From the NCBI GenBank assembly GCA_963810195.1, contig CAWEMO010000001.1, positions 372,001 through 436,000 of the forward strand: a DNA stretch of 64,000 nucleotides, written 5' to 3'. Shown here piece after piece: positions 1 through 9,984 of this stretch; within the stretch, counting starts at the first letter, position 1; every line of letters starts with the position of its first letter. The translations under genes were made by a program, and so were the position numbers. The DNA comes from Chersky-840 sp963810195 (GTDB lineage: Bacteria; Actinomycetota; Acidimicrobiia; Acidimicrobiales; UBA8190). Below the pieces are notes generated by a model. The model searched no databases. It was not told where the DNA came from and saw only the letters and a list, made by a program, of their open reading frames with translations.

Positions 1-3000
1 GCCTGGCCGCCACCGAGGAGAACCTCGACCGGCTCGGCGACCTGCTGCGGGAGGTGCGCCGCCAGATCCGGCCCCTCGAACGCCAGGCCGCCTCGGCGCG
101 CAGCCACGCGTCGCTCGCCGAGGAGCTGCGGGCGCTGCGGCTGCACCTCGTGGGTCGCGAGCTCGCCGCCCTCGACGCGCGGCGTGAGGCGGCCACCGGC
201 GAGCGCGCCCGCCTGGCGGAGAGCGAATCGGATCTCGTCGCCTCGATCACCGAGCTCGACGCCGCCGCCGAGGCCACCGCGGCCGAGCTCGCCACCCAGC
301 GCGAGGAAGACCTCGTCGTGGCGCTCACGCGCGTCCAGGGGCTGTCCGAGCGCTGCCGCGGCCTGCTCGGTGTCGTGGCCGAGCGGCGCCGCTCCATCGC
401 GCGCGCCCTCGAGGCGTCGGCGGACACCGACGTGGTGTCCACGCTCGAGGCGGACGCGGCGCGCCTTTCGGCCGAGCTCGAGGCGACCACCCACGAGGAC
501 GACGCCCTGGCGCCGCGGGCCGAGGAGGTCCGGCTCGCCGAGCACGCGCTGGCCAGTGACGTGGCGGCCCACGAGGCGTCGTTCACGGACCTCGCCGGCC
601 AACGCGCCGCCGAGGAGGCCTACGCCATGGCGCGCGGCCGGATCGAGCCGTTGCGCAGTGCCCTCGAGCGTGAGCAGGGCGCGCTGGCACGTGCCGAGGA
701 GCGGCTCCGGGCCATCGACCACCGGCGCGAGGTCTTGCAAGCCGAGGCCGCCGACCTGGCGCAGCAGCTCCAGGCGCGGTCGGCCGACCACCGGGGGCTG
801 AGACGCCGCGCCGAGAAGCTGCGCGACGCGGCCGAGGACGCCGAGCGCAGCCTGCGTCAGGCCGAGGAGGCGTTGCGCGCCGCCGAGCGTCAGCGGCACC
901 GGCTCGAGGCGCGGGCCGAGGCGCTGGCCCGGCAGGTTGCCGACGAGAGCGCGGGCCCCGACGCGGACGTCCTGGCCGAGGCGTCGGGCGTGCTCGGGGT
1001 CCTGAAGGACCTCGTCGACGTCGACGACGGCTGGGTGGCGGCGTTCGAGGCCGCCGTGGGGGCGGCGCTGAGCGCGATCGTGGTCGAGGGTGCCGGCGCG
1101 GCGCGCGCCGTGCTGGGCGCACTGCACGAGCACGAGGTGGTGGGGACCGTGCTCGCCGCCACGTCGGTGAGTGCACGGTCGTCGGTCGAGGGTCCGTCCC
1201 CGACCCCGTCCCCGTCCTGGGACACCCGGTCGCAAGAGTCCGGCACCTCGGGTGACGGTGGGGAGCTCCTGCGGCCCCACGTGCGGCCGCGGGTGCCGGC
1301 TGTCGCCGGCGTGCTCGACCACCTCCTGCGCGATGTCGTCGTGGTGCGCGGCGACTGGGCCCGGGCCGTGGACGTGGCGCTCGAGCGCCCCGAGGTCACG
1401 GTGGTGAGCACCGACGGCGACCGCTTCTCCTCCGCCGGCTGGGTCGTGCGGGCCGGAGCGCACGCGCTGGCGACCCTCGCCGCCCAGGCCGCGGTCGAGG
1501 CCGGCATGGCGGCGGAGGCGGCCGACCGAGCCTCGGCCTTCCTCGACCAGGCGCGGGACCGGAGCGCGGCGGCGCTGTCCGAGGCCGGTGACGTGGCGCG
1601 CCAGGCCGACAGGGCCGAGGACCAGCGCCAGGGGCTCGAGGCCACGCTGCCCCGGGTGCAGTCCGAGATCGAGCTGGTGGGACAGGAATGGGCCGAGGCC
1701 GAGCGCCACCGGGCCTCCCTGGCCGAACGCCTCGAGCGCGAGGGGGCCGAGCTGGTCTCGCTGACCGAGCGCCTGCCCGAGCTCGAAGCGGCGGCCACGG
1801 CGGCGGCGGGCCGGCTGGCGGTGGCCGACGAGGCCCGGCGCCGGCTCGAGGAGCGCCGGTCGCACGTGGCCGTGCTGCGCCGGGACCTCGAGGTCAAGAT
1901 GGCGGGCCTGGTCGAGCGCCGGGCGGTGCTGAGCGCGCGGCTGGCCGACACCGAGCGCCGGCTCGCCGGCAACGTGGAAGGGCGCGAGCGGGCCGGGGAG
2001 CGCCGCCGCAAGCTCGAGTCGGGAGCGCTCGCCACCGATCGGCTGGGGGTCGTGGTCGAAGCGCATGCGGCGCGCCTGGCTGAGCTGCTCGAAGGATTGC
2101 GCGAGCGCAGGAGCCGCCAGGTCGACGACGTGCGGGCCGGGGCGGCGCGACTCGAATCGCTGCGCAGGGAACGGTCCGAGGCCGATGGCGCCCTGGCCGA
2201 GGTCCGCCAGCGCGGCCAGCGCCTCGAGCTCGAGATGGCGGAGTCCAAAGTGCGGCGCGACACGGCCGCCGAGGCCCTGCGGCGCGAGCTGGGCTGCGAG
2301 CCCCAGGACGCCATCGGGGCCCCGTGCCCCGAGCTGCCCGAGGGGGAGGACCCTGCCCACCGTGCCGACGTGGTGGAGAAAGAGCTGGCCTCTTTGGGGC
2401 CCGTGAACCCGCTCGCCCTCGAGGAGCTCGGGGCCCTCGAAGAGCGGCATCGCTTCCTCGAGGAGCAGGTCGAGGACGTGCGCCGGGCCCGACGGGAGCT
2501 GCACCAGGTCATCCGGGCCGTGGACGACGAGATCATGCGGGTGTTCGCCCAGGCCTTCGCGGACGTGAACGAGCACTTCCAGGTGCTCGTGTCCACGCTG
2601 TTCCCCGGTGGGACCGGTCGCCTGAGCCTCACTGATCCCGAGGACCTCCTCGACACCGGTGTCGAGGTCGAGGCGCGCCCGGCGGGCAAGAACGTGCGCA
2701 AGTTGTCGCTGCTCTCGGGGGGCGAGCGCTCCCTCGTGGCGCTGGCGTTCCTCTTCGCCGTGTTCCGCAGCCGGCCGTCGCCGTTCTATCTGCTCGACGA
2801 GGTCGAGGCCGCGCTCGACGACGTGAACCTGCACCGCTTCCTCGACCTCCTCCACGAATTCCGGGGGGAGGCCCAGCTCATCATCGTCAGCCACCAGAAG
2901 AGGACCATGGAGGCGGCTGACGCCCTGTACGGCGTGACCATGACCCCGGGGGGCTCCTCCAAGGTGGTCAGCCAGAAGGTGCGCCGAGAGCCCTCCGACG

Positions 3001-3026
3001 CGGAGCCCGCCACCTCCCCGGCATGA
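1..3026 (+). CDS. smc: Chromosome segregation ATPase SMC, 5' end outside the window
   Basis: The reading frame is already open at base 3, so about 1007 C-terminal residues are visible and the N-terminal Walker A half lies upstream. Order: long Ala/Glu/Arg-rich coiled coil, hinge (about bases 990-1470), second coiled coil, then the C-terminal ATPase half with the ABC signature LSGGERSLVALAFLF (about base 2709) and the Walker B/D-loop YLLDEVEAALDD. The tail VSHQKRTMEAAD is the usual switch-histidine region. SMC dimers with ScpAB compact and segregate the nucleoid. The hinge carries a Pro/Ser/Thr-rich insert (about bases 1167-1265). It is followed by ftsY, the order seen in many bacteria. The assignment is secure. 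Confidence 0.95.
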   Translation, partial: LAATEENLDRLGDLLREVRRQIRPLERQAASARSHASLAEELRALRLHLVGRELAALDARREAATGERARLAESESDLVASITELDAAAEATAAELATQREEDLVVALTRVQGLSERCRGLLGVVAERRRSIARALEASADTDVVSTLEADAARLSAELEATTHEDDALAPRAEEVRLAEHALASDVAAHEASFTDLAGQRAAEEAYAMARGRIEPLRSALEREQGALARAEERLRAIDHRREVLQAEAADLAQQLQARSADHRGLRRRAEKLRDAAEDAERSLRQAEEALRAAERQRHRLEARAEALARQVADESAGPDADVLAEASGVLGVLKDLVDVDDGWVAAFEAAVGAALSAIVVEGAGAARAVLGALHEHEVVGTVLAATSVSARSSVEGPSPTPSPSWDTRSQESGTSGDGGELLRPHVRPRVPAVAGVLDHLLRDVVVVRGDWARAVDVALERPEVTVVSTDGDRFSSAGWVVRAGAHALATLAAQAAVEAGMAAEAADRASAFLDQARDRSAAALSEAGDVARQADRAEDQRQGLEATLPRVQSEIELVGQEWAEAERHRASLAERLEREGAELVSLTERLPELEAAATAAAGRLAVADEARRRLEERRSHVAVLRRDLEVKMAGLVERRAVLSARLADTERRLAGNVEGRERAGERRRKLESGALATDRLGVVVEAHAARLAELLEGLRERRSRQVDDVRAGAARLESLRRERSEADGALAEVRQRGQRLELEMAESKVRRDTAAEALRRELGCEPQDAIGAPCPELPEGEDPAHRADVVEKELASLGPVNPLALEELGALEERHRFLEEQVEDVRRARRELHQVIRAVDDEIMRVFAQAFADVNEHFQVLVSTLFPGGTGRLSLTDPEDLLDTGVEVEARPAGKNVRKLSLLSGGERSLVALAFLFAVFRSRPSPFYLLDEVEAALDDVNLHRFLDLLHEFRGEAQLIIVSHQKRTMEAADALYGVTMTPGGSSKVVSQKVRREPSDAEPATSPA

Positions 3027-3031
3027 CCTCG

Positions 3032-3053
3032 GGTCGGGTGCCGTCACCCGACC
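3032..3053 (+). terminator. Perfect 9-bp hairpin after smc
   Basis: GGTCGGGTG, a CCGT loop and CACCCGACC form a perfect stem starting six bases after the smc stop. No T tract follows, so it could be a weak intrinsic terminator, an mRNA-stabilising structure, or nothing functional. It is the only dyad in the 61-bp smc-ftsY gap. Confidence 0.4.
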
Positions 3054-3087
3054 GCAGCACTAGGGACCGCCGGTAGGCTGCGACGCC

Positions 3088-4282
3088 ATGCTCGCCCTCT
3101 GGATCGTGCTGGCCGTCGTGGTGGCGACGCTCGTCGTCGGCCTGGTGGTGGCCGTGCCCCGCCGGGCGCGGGCGCGCCGGGGGGCGCAGGTGCCGGGCGC
3201 ATCCACGACGACGATCGAGAGGCCCCGGGTCGCGCCGCCTCCGGCAAGAGCCGCATCCCCTCCGGTCGCGGCACCTCCCGCGCCTGGGGCTCCTGCCCCC
3301 GAAGCCGCTCCCGAAGCCGCACCCGAGGCTGCACCCGAGGCGGGGCCTGCACCCGAGGCCGAGGCAGCTCCGGCGGCCCCCCCGCCCGAACTGCGGGAGC
3401 GCATGGGCAAGACGCGTGGCCTCATCTCGGGGTACGTGCGGTCGCTGCGGAGCCGGTCGTCGGTCGACGAGGAGGCGTGGGACGACCTCGAGGAAGCGCT
3501 GCTGCGCGCCGACGTGGGTGTCGCCACCACCACGGCCCTGCTCGGGGACCTGCGCGCCCGCGTCGCGCGACGGCGAGCTGCGCGGTGTCGACGCCGTGGT
3601 GGGCGCGCTGCGAGAGGACCTGCGCCGGTCCCTCGACACCTCGGGGGACACCGGACTCTCTCTCGCCGAGGGCCGCACCACCGTCTGGTTGTTCGTCGGC
3701 GTCAACGGCGTGGGCAAGACCACCACCATCGGCAAGGTCGCCCGCCGCGAGGCCGCGGCCGGCCGCTCGGTGCTCCTCGCTGCCGGCGACACCTTCCGGG
3801 CCGCGGCGGCCGAGCAGCTCGAGCAGTGGGCGCAGCGCACCGGCGTCGAGATCGTGCGGGGGGCCGAGGGCGGCGACCCGAGCGCGGTGGTCTTCGACGC
3901 CGTGCAGCGCGCCGAGGCGCGCGGCAACGATCTGGTCCTGGCCGACACCGCCGGCCGGCTCCACACCAAGGTCAACCTGGTCGAGGAGCTGAAGAAGATC
4001 CGTCGCGTGGCCGACCGCCCGCCGGGACAGGTGACCGAGGTGCTGCTCGTGCTCGACGCCACCACCGGCCAGAACGGCCTCACCCAGGCGCGGCAGTTCC
4101 TCGACGCGGTCGGGGTCACCGGCGTCGTGCTCACGAAGCTCGACGGCTCGGCCAAGGGCGGGATCGTCATCGCCATCCAGCGCGAGCTGGGCCTCCCGGT
4201 GAAGCTGGTGGGGCTGGGCGAAGGTCCCGACGACCTCGTGGCCTTCGACGCCGACGAGTTCGTCGACGCCCTGTTCGAGTAG
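3088..4282 (+). CDS. ftsY: Signal recognition particle receptor FtsY, apparent +1 frameshift
   Basis: FtsY is the SRP receptor GTPase that docks ribosome-SRP complexes at the membrane. The N-terminal part has one membrane helix (about residues 3-22), a Pro/Ala/Glu linker with PEAA repeats, and the start of the N domain (EEAWDDLEEALLRADVGV). The reading frame must then shift by +1 near 3565-3569. The rest of the N domain and the G domain follow in the new frame: GVNGVGKTTTIGKVA (G1), DTFRAAAAEQL, DTAGR (G3), TKLDG (G4) and GLGEGPDDL (G5). Removing one base in the gcgcg stretch restores a normal FtsY of about 397 residues. A real lesion is unlikely because ftsY is essential in most bacteria; sequence error is the favoured reading. 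Confidence 0.9.
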
Positions 4283-4338
4283 AACGCCCTTTCGAGTAAC
4301 CGGAGCCGGCCCGTGCGGCCGGTAACCTGAACCTCCGC

Positions 4339-5909
<1,571 letters not shown>

Positions 5910-5916
5910 GAGGAAC

Positions 5917-5943
5917 GCCCCGGGGGCTCCCCGAGGGGCTTTT
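5917..5943 (+). terminator. Intrinsic terminator after ffh
   Basis: GCCCC (5917-5921) can pair with GGGGC (5935-5939), with additional internal G/C pairing options, and the stem is followed directly by TTTT. It starts eight bases after the ffh stop and separates ffh from rpsP. Confidence 0.6.
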
Positions 5944-5960
5944 CCGACGGTGCCCCGGGT

Positions 5961-5976
5961 CGGGGTTTCGACCCCG
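5961..5976 (+). other. Stable UUCG-tetraloop hairpin in the rpsP leader
   Basis: CGGGGT, TTCG, ACCCCG is a perfect 6-bp stem closed by a UUCG tetraloop, 80 bases before the rpsP start. UUCG loops are exceptionally stable in RNA. It could be part of the termination region after ffh or a leader element of the ribosomal-protein operon; the sequence alone does not decide. Confidence 0.4.
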
Positions 5977-6056
5977 TGCCGGCGACGGGCCACAATAGGA
6001 GGTCCGTGCACCTCGGGTCCGAGGCCAACACGGCGAGGAAGGCAGGGAATCGGACG

Positions 6057-6338
6057 GTGGCAGTCAAGCTCCGCCTCATGCGGATGGGCAAGAAGAAGCA
6101 GCCGACCTATCGCGTCGTGGCGGCCGACAGCCGCTCGCCGCGCGACGGCCGGTTCATCGAGATCGTGGGGACCTACGCCCCCCGTGGTCGCTCCACAGCC
6201 GAGCCCGATGCCATCGTCGACATCGACAACGACAAGGCTCTCAAGTGGCTGCGCCAGGGAGCGCAGGCCACCGAGCGAGTCGAGAAGCTCCTGCGCACCT
6301 CGGGCGCATGGGACGAGTTCCGGCCGGGCACCAAGTGA
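6057..6338 (+). CDS. rpsP: 30S ribosomal protein S16
   Basis: A 93-residue protein beginning VAVKLRLMRMGKKKQPTYR and continuing with ADSRSPRDGRFIEIVGTY, the diagnostic S16 N-terminus. The GTG at 6057 is chosen because it matches the family start; the frame is open further upstream but that part is not S16-like. S16 is a primary binder of 16S rRNA needed for 30S assembly. The stop overlaps the khpA start (GTGA), so the two are translationally coupled in the usual rpsP-khpA-rimM-trmD-rplS operon. Confidence 0.95.
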   Translation: MAVKLRLMRMGKKKQPTYRVVAADSRSPRDGRFIEIVGTYAPRGRSTAEPDAIVDIDNDKALKWLRQGAQATERVEKLLRTSGAWDEFRPGTK

Positions 6339-6658
6339 GCGACACGGGCCTCGACGACATCGGCAACGTCGGTGCCGACGGCGACGTCGACGACATGGCC
6401 GGAAACCGGGTGGAGGGAGGAAGCGCCCGGGCAGTGCTCGACTACATCGCGCGCTCGCTGGCCGGTGAGCCCGACGCGGTGGTGGTCGAGACCGAGGAGT
6501 CGAGTCGGGGCGTGCGCTTCCGCATCCACGTGGCTCCCGGTGACATGGGCCGGATGATCGGGCGCCGCGGGCGCGTGGCCCAGGCGATCCGCACCGTGGT
6601 GCGGGTGGCGGGCTCGCGCGAAGGGGTTGACACCAACGTCGACTTCGTCGACGACTGA
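6335..6658 (+). CDS. khpA: KH-domain RNA-binding protein KhpA
   Basis: 107 residues. It has a short acidic N-terminal extension (about 27 residues), then a single type-II KH domain with the GxxG loop visible as MIGRRGRVAQAIRTVV. KhpA is a small RNA chaperone found next to rpsP in Gram-positive bacteria, often working with KhpB/Jag in cell-envelope regulation. The GTG start at 6335 overlaps the rpsP TGA. The acidic extension is longer than in the usual protein of about 77 residues. Confidence 0.9.
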   Translation: MSDTGLDDIGNVGADGDVDDMAGNRVEGGSARAVLDYIARSLAGEPDAVVVETEESSRGVRFRIHVAPGDMGRMIGRRGRVAQAIRTVVRVAGSREGVDTNVDFVDD

Positions 6659-7166
6659 CGATCCAGGACGCGACGCCCGGGCCGGAGCGGGCGCCGACAC
6701 GTTGCTCGAGGTCGGCCGGGTGGGCAAGCCGCACGGGCTGCACGGTGAGGTCGTCGTGGCCCTGGTCAGCAACCGCCCCGAACGGGTCGAGGTGGGGTCG
6801 GCCTTCGTCACCGACGGCGGCGAGCTGCGCATCGACGCGGCGCGCCCTTTCGGGGACAACTGGCTCATGACCTTCGCCGGTGTCGACACCCGGGAACGGG
6901 CCGAGGACCTTCGAGGCACCGTGCTCCGGAGCCGGCCCCTCGAGGACGAAGACGCATGGTGGGTGCACGAGCTCATCGGCTCGGAGATCTTCGACACCGC
7001 GGGGGCCCGTCTCGGGACGGTGCAGGCCGTGGTGGCCAATCCGGCCAGTGACCTGCTCGAGCTCGAGGGAGGCGCGCTGGTCCCGCTGCGGTTCGTGGTC
7101 GAGCGGTCCGCGGGCCGGGTGGTGGTCGACGTGCCTGCGGGTCTTCTCGACCCACCGTCGGGGTAG
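6627..7166 (+). CDS. rimM: 16S rRNA processing protein RimM
   Basis: RimM binds S19 and helps mature the 30S head. The family N-terminus LLEVGRVGKPHGLHGEV is present, followed by the RimM beta-barrel and the PRC-barrel half (DAWWVHELIGSEIFD, then ASDLLELEG). The frame allows a TTG start at 6627, overlapping khpA by 32 bases; a second TTG at 6702 would begin right at the conserved domain. I prefer 6627 only weakly. It lies between khpA and trmD, the standard position. Confidence 0.88.
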   Translation: MTPTSTSSTTDDPGRDARAGAGADTLLEVGRVGKPHGLHGEVVVALVSNRPERVEVGSAFVTDGGELRIDAARPFGDNWLMTFAGVDTRERAEDLRGTVLRSRPLEDEDAWWVHELIGSEIFDTAGARLGTVQAVVANPASDLLELEGGALVPLRFVVERSAGRVVVDVPAGLLDPPSG

Positions 7167-7178
7167 GGAACGGCCGAG

Positions 7179-7946
7179 GTGCGCGTCGACGTCTTCACGA
7201 TCTTCCCCGACCTCCTCGAGCACTACTGCGAGGGGTCGCTGCTGGGCCGGGCCCGGCATCAGGGCCTGCTCGACCTCCGGGTCCACGATCTGCGTTCCGG
7301 GGCGGGCGATCCGAGGCGTTCGGTCGACGACGCGCCTTTCGGCGGGGGGGCGGGAATGGTGCTCGCCGCCCCCCCGGTCTTCGCGGCCGTCGAAGCGGCC
7401 GCCCCGCCCCGCCCGTTGTACCTGCTCGGTCCAGGGGGGCGCCGCCTCGACCAGCGCCTGGTGGAGGAGCTGAGGGCCACCGGCGACGCACCCGCAGGTG
7501 GGTTCTCGTTGTTGTGCGGGCGCTACGAAGGCGTGGACCAGCGGGTGGCCGACCATCTCGTCGACGGGGAGCTGTCGGTCGGCGACTACGTGCTGGGCGG
7601 GGGGGAGCTGCCGGCGCTGGTCGTCGTCGAGGCCGTGGTTCGCCTCGTCCCCGGGGTCATGGGCAACGACGCGTCGGCCCTCGACGAGAGCTTCAGCTCG
7701 GGCCTGCTCGAGTACCCGCAGTACACCCGTCCCGCGGTGTTCCGTCAGTGGGAGGTGCCCGAGGTCCTGTTGAGCGGCGACCACGGCCGGATCGCCCGGT
7801 TCCGGAGGGCGTCGGCCCTGCGCCGGACCCTCGAGCTGCGCCCGGACCTGGTCGAGGCGGCCGGCGGCCTGGCCGACGAGGACCTGCGCCTGCTCGAGGA
7901 ATTCCCCGACGAGGCGTCCCCGGGCCCCGGAGCAGCCTCGCCGTAG
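7179..7946 (+). CDS. trmD: tRNA (guanine-N1)-methyltransferase TrmD
   Basis: 255 residues. TrmD methylates G37 of tRNAs reading CNN codons, using S-adenosylmethionine, which prevents +1 frameshifting. The family start RVDVFTIFPDLLEHY is followed by the active-site region DDAPFGGGAGMVL and the trefoil-knot SAM site LLCGRYEGVDQRV with SVGDYVLGGGELPAL. The C-terminal helical region contains YPQYTRP. The GTG start is 12 bases after the rimM stop. Confidence 0.95.
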   Translation: MRVDVFTIFPDLLEHYCEGSLLGRARHQGLLDLRVHDLRSGAGDPRRSVDDAPFGGGAGMVLAAPPVFAAVEAAAPPRPLYLLGPGGRRLDQRLVEELRATGDAPAGGFSLLCGRYEGVDQRVADHLVDGELSVGDYVLGGGELPALVVVEAVVRLVPGVMGNDASALDESFSSGLLEYPQYTRPAVFRQWEVPEVLLSGDHGRIARFRRASALRRTLELRPDLVEAAGGLADEDLRLLEEFPDEASPGPGAASP

Positions 7947-8004
7947 TGCGGGACGGTCCGGGGCGCGGCTATCGTGGCGTGCTCCGGCAGGCTCTGCACG
8001 GCTC

Positions 8005-8027
8005 GGCCGCCCCGCACGGCGGCGGCC
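8005..8027 (+). other. Hairpin in the rplS leader
   Basis: GGCCGCC (8005-8011) and GGCGGCC (8021-8027) form a 7-bp stem with a 9-base loop, 53 bases before the rplS start in the 134-bp trmD-rplS gap. No T tract follows. It could be a leader structure or chance in G/C-rich DNA. Confidence 0.3.
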
Positions 8028-8080
8028 CCGCAGGCGCTGCCTGAGCCGCTCGGAGCTGGATCTTTGAAGGGACGCGCCTC

Positions 8081-8434
8081 ATGAATCCCACCGACATCGT
8101 CGATCAAGAGAGCCTGAGAGACGACGTCCCCGATTTCCGGCCGGGCGACACGCTCAAGGTGCACGTCCGTGTCGTGGAGGGCAACCGGGAGCGGACCCAG
8201 GTCTTCCAGGGGGCCGTCATCCGCCGCCAGGGCACCGGGGCCCGGGAGACCTTCACGGTGCGAAAGCTCAGCTTCGGTGTGGGCGTCGAGCGCACCTTCC
8301 CGGTGCACTCGCCGATCCTGTCCAAGATCGAGGTCGTCACGCGCGGCGACGTGCGACGGGCCAAGCTCTACTACCTGCGGGGCCGCGTCGGGAAGGCGGC
8401 CAAGATCAAGGAGAAGCGGGCGGCTCGTACGTAG
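8081..8434 (+). CDS. rplS: 50S ribosomal protein L19
   Basis: 117 residues with the L19 hallmarks DFRPGDTLKVHVRVVEGNRER, VFQGAVIRRQGTG, FTVRKLSFGVGVERTFPVHSP and KLYYLRGRVGKAAKIKE. L19 sits at the 30S-50S interface. ATG start preceded by a gaaggga ribosome-binding site. In many actinobacteria lepB and rnhB follow; here the DUF2469 gene comes directly. Confidence 0.96.
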   Translation: MNPTDIVDQESLRDDVPDFRPGDTLKVHVRVVEGNRERTQVFQGAVIRRQGTGARETFTVRKLSFGVGVERTFPVHSPILSKIEVVTRGDVRRAKLYYLRGRVGKAAKIKEKRAART

Positions 8435-8483
8435 CGCGCCCCTTCGTCGTGCTCGGATCGAGGCGGAAGCAGCCCGGGGACAC

Positions 8484-8777
8484 ATGAGCGAAGAGGATCT
8501 CGAACGGTACGAGGCCGAGATCGAATTGGCGCTCGTGCAGGAGTACCGCACGGTGCTCCCGTTGTTCAACTACGTGGTCGAGACCGAGCGCCGCTTCTAC
8601 CTGGCCAACGAGGTCAAGGTCTCGGTGCGGGACTCGACGACGCCGACATGTGTCGAACTCGAATTGGACGACGCCTGGGTGTGGGACATGTACCGTCCGG
8701 CGCGTTTCGTCCCCCACGTCCATGTGCTCACGTTCCGGGATGTGAACGTTGAGCGTCTGCCTGAGCGCGACAGCTGA
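8484..8777 (+). CDS. DUF2469 family protein
   Basis: 97 residues, acidic, beginning MSEEDLERYEAEIELALVQ, with VVETERRFYLANEV and DDAWVWDMYRPARFV, the signature of the actinobacterial DUF2469 family. Its function is not established. In actinobacterial genomes it sits between rnhB and yraN, and here too yraN starts two bases after its stop. No signal peptide or membrane segment is visible. Confidence 0.88.
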   Translation: MSEEDLERYEAEIELALVQEYRTVLPLFNYVVETERRFYLANEVKVSVRDSTTPTCVELELDDAWVWDMYRPARFVPHVHVLTFRDVNVERLPERDS

Positions 8778-8779
8778 AG

Positions 8780-9157
8780 ATGCCCGGCGCGGGCCGCGCC
8801 CCTCTGGGGGCGCGCGGTGAGGAAGCTGCCGCCGCGTGGTACCGAGCCGGGTCCTACGAGATCCTCGACCGCAACTGGCGCTGTGCCTCGGGTGAGCTCG
8901 ACGTGGTGGCTCGCAGTGCCGACGGCGAGGTCCTCGTGATCTGCGAGGTGAAGACCCGGAGCTCGGGCTCCTTCGGCTCCCCCTTCGACGCCGTCACCGG
9001 GTCGAAGCAGCGGCGCCTGCGCAAGCTGGCCGCCCTGTGGCTCTCGGGCGCGCCGCGGGCGGGGCAGCGCTACGAGCGCATCCGGTTCGACGTGGCCGCC
9101 GTGACGAGAGGGGAGCGAGGGCTGCTCGAGGTCGAGGTCCTCGAAGACGCCTTCTGA
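8780..9157 (+). CDS. yraN: YraN/UPF0102 family nuclease-like protein
   Basis: 125 residues. The N-terminus ARGEEAAAAWYRAGSYEILDRNWR is followed by a PD-(D/E)XK-like core: GELDVVARS, then LVICEVKTRSS (E-x-K) and a RRLRKLAALWL helix. The fold resembles Holliday-junction resolvases, but the family's role is unproven. It is normally followed by comM and dprA; here that link is interrupted by about 12.4 kb. Confidence 0.88.
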   Translation: MPGAGRAPLGARGEEAAAAWYRAGSYEILDRNWRCASGELDVVARSADGEVLVICEVKTRSSGSFGSPFDAVTGSKQRRLRKLAALWLSGAPRAGQRYERIRFDVAAVTRGERGLLEVEVLEDAF

Positions 9158-9195
9158 CTCGGGTGCCGGGCCCGAGGGTGGATAGGGTGTCGCCC

Positions 9196-9984
9196 GTGAG
9201 CACCGAGACCATCATCGTCGAACGCGACGCCGGCGTCGTGACCGTCACGCTCAACCGCCCCGAGCGCAAGAACGCCGGTAACGGCCTCATGTGGCAGGAG
9301 CTCTACGACACGTTCTCCGAGGCCGGTAGCCGGCGCGAGGACCGTGTCGTGGTGGTGACCGGCGCCGGGGGCGCGTTCTGCTCGGGAGCCGACATCGCCG
9401 ACCCGCGCGGGGTGAGCGGGGACCCCGAAGACCCCCACATCGTGCGCATGCGGTTCTTCGGCCGGGTCATGCTGGCGCTGCACGAGCTGCCCAAGCCCAC
9501 GATCGCCAAGATCCGGGGCATCGCAGCCGGGGCCGGCATGAGCCTGGCCCTGGGGTGTGACCTCACGGTGGCATCGGACAACGCCAGGTTCTCCGAGATC
9601 TTCGCCCGGCGCGGTCTGTCGGTCGACGGTGGCTCGTCGTGGTTGTTGCCGAGGCTCATCGGGCTGCACAAGGCGAAGGAGCTGGCGTACTTCGCCGACA
9701 TCCTCTCGGCCGAGGAGGCGGCTTCGTACGGGCTGCTCAACCGCGTGGTACCCGACGCCGAGCTCGACGCGTTCGTGGACGACTGGGCCCGGCGCCTGGC
9801 CGAGGGCCCACCCCTGGCACTGGCGATGACCAAGACGCTGCTCGACGACGCCATGTCGGTCACCATGGCCCAGGCGCTCGAGGACGAGGCCCGGTGCCAG
9901 ACGATCAACTTCTACAGCGAGGACACCACCGAGGCCATGCGGGCCTTCGGCGAGAAGCGGGAGCCGAGGTTCAAGGGTCGTTGA
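9196..9984 (+). CDS. Enoyl-CoA hydratase/isomerase family protein
   Basis: 262 residues of the crotonase fold. LNRPERKNAGNGLMW is the CoA-binding start and GAGGAFCSGADI is the first oxyanion-hole loop. IAAGAGMSLALGCDLTVASD is the second oxyanion loop, where the general acid/base usually resides. The C-terminal helices end in AFGEKREPRFKG. Hydratase, isomerase or dehalogenase activity cannot be told apart; fatty-acid beta-oxidation-type chemistry is the default. GTG at 9196 gives the family start (MSTETIIVERD). First gene of the accessory block after yraN. Confidence 0.85.
   Translation: MSTETIIVERDAGVVTVTLNRPERKNAGNGLMWQELYDTFSEAGSRREDRVVVVTGAGGAFCSGADIADPRGVSGDPEDPHIVRMRFFGRVMLALHELPKPTIAKIRGIAAGAGMSLALGCDLTVASDNARFSEIFARRGLSVDGGSSWLLPRLIGLHKAKELAYFADILSAEEAASYGLLNRVVPDAELDAFVDDWARRLAEGPPLALAMTKTLLDDAMSVTMAQALEDEARCQTINFYSEDTTEAMRAFGEKREPRFKGR

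Noticed and set aside
890..2701. Long open frame on the minus strand opposite smc
   Set aside because: High-GC coding DNA leaves the opposite strand open. The translation is Ser/Arg-rich with no known motifs, while the plus strand encodes a clear SMC. Similar shadows exist opposite most genes here.
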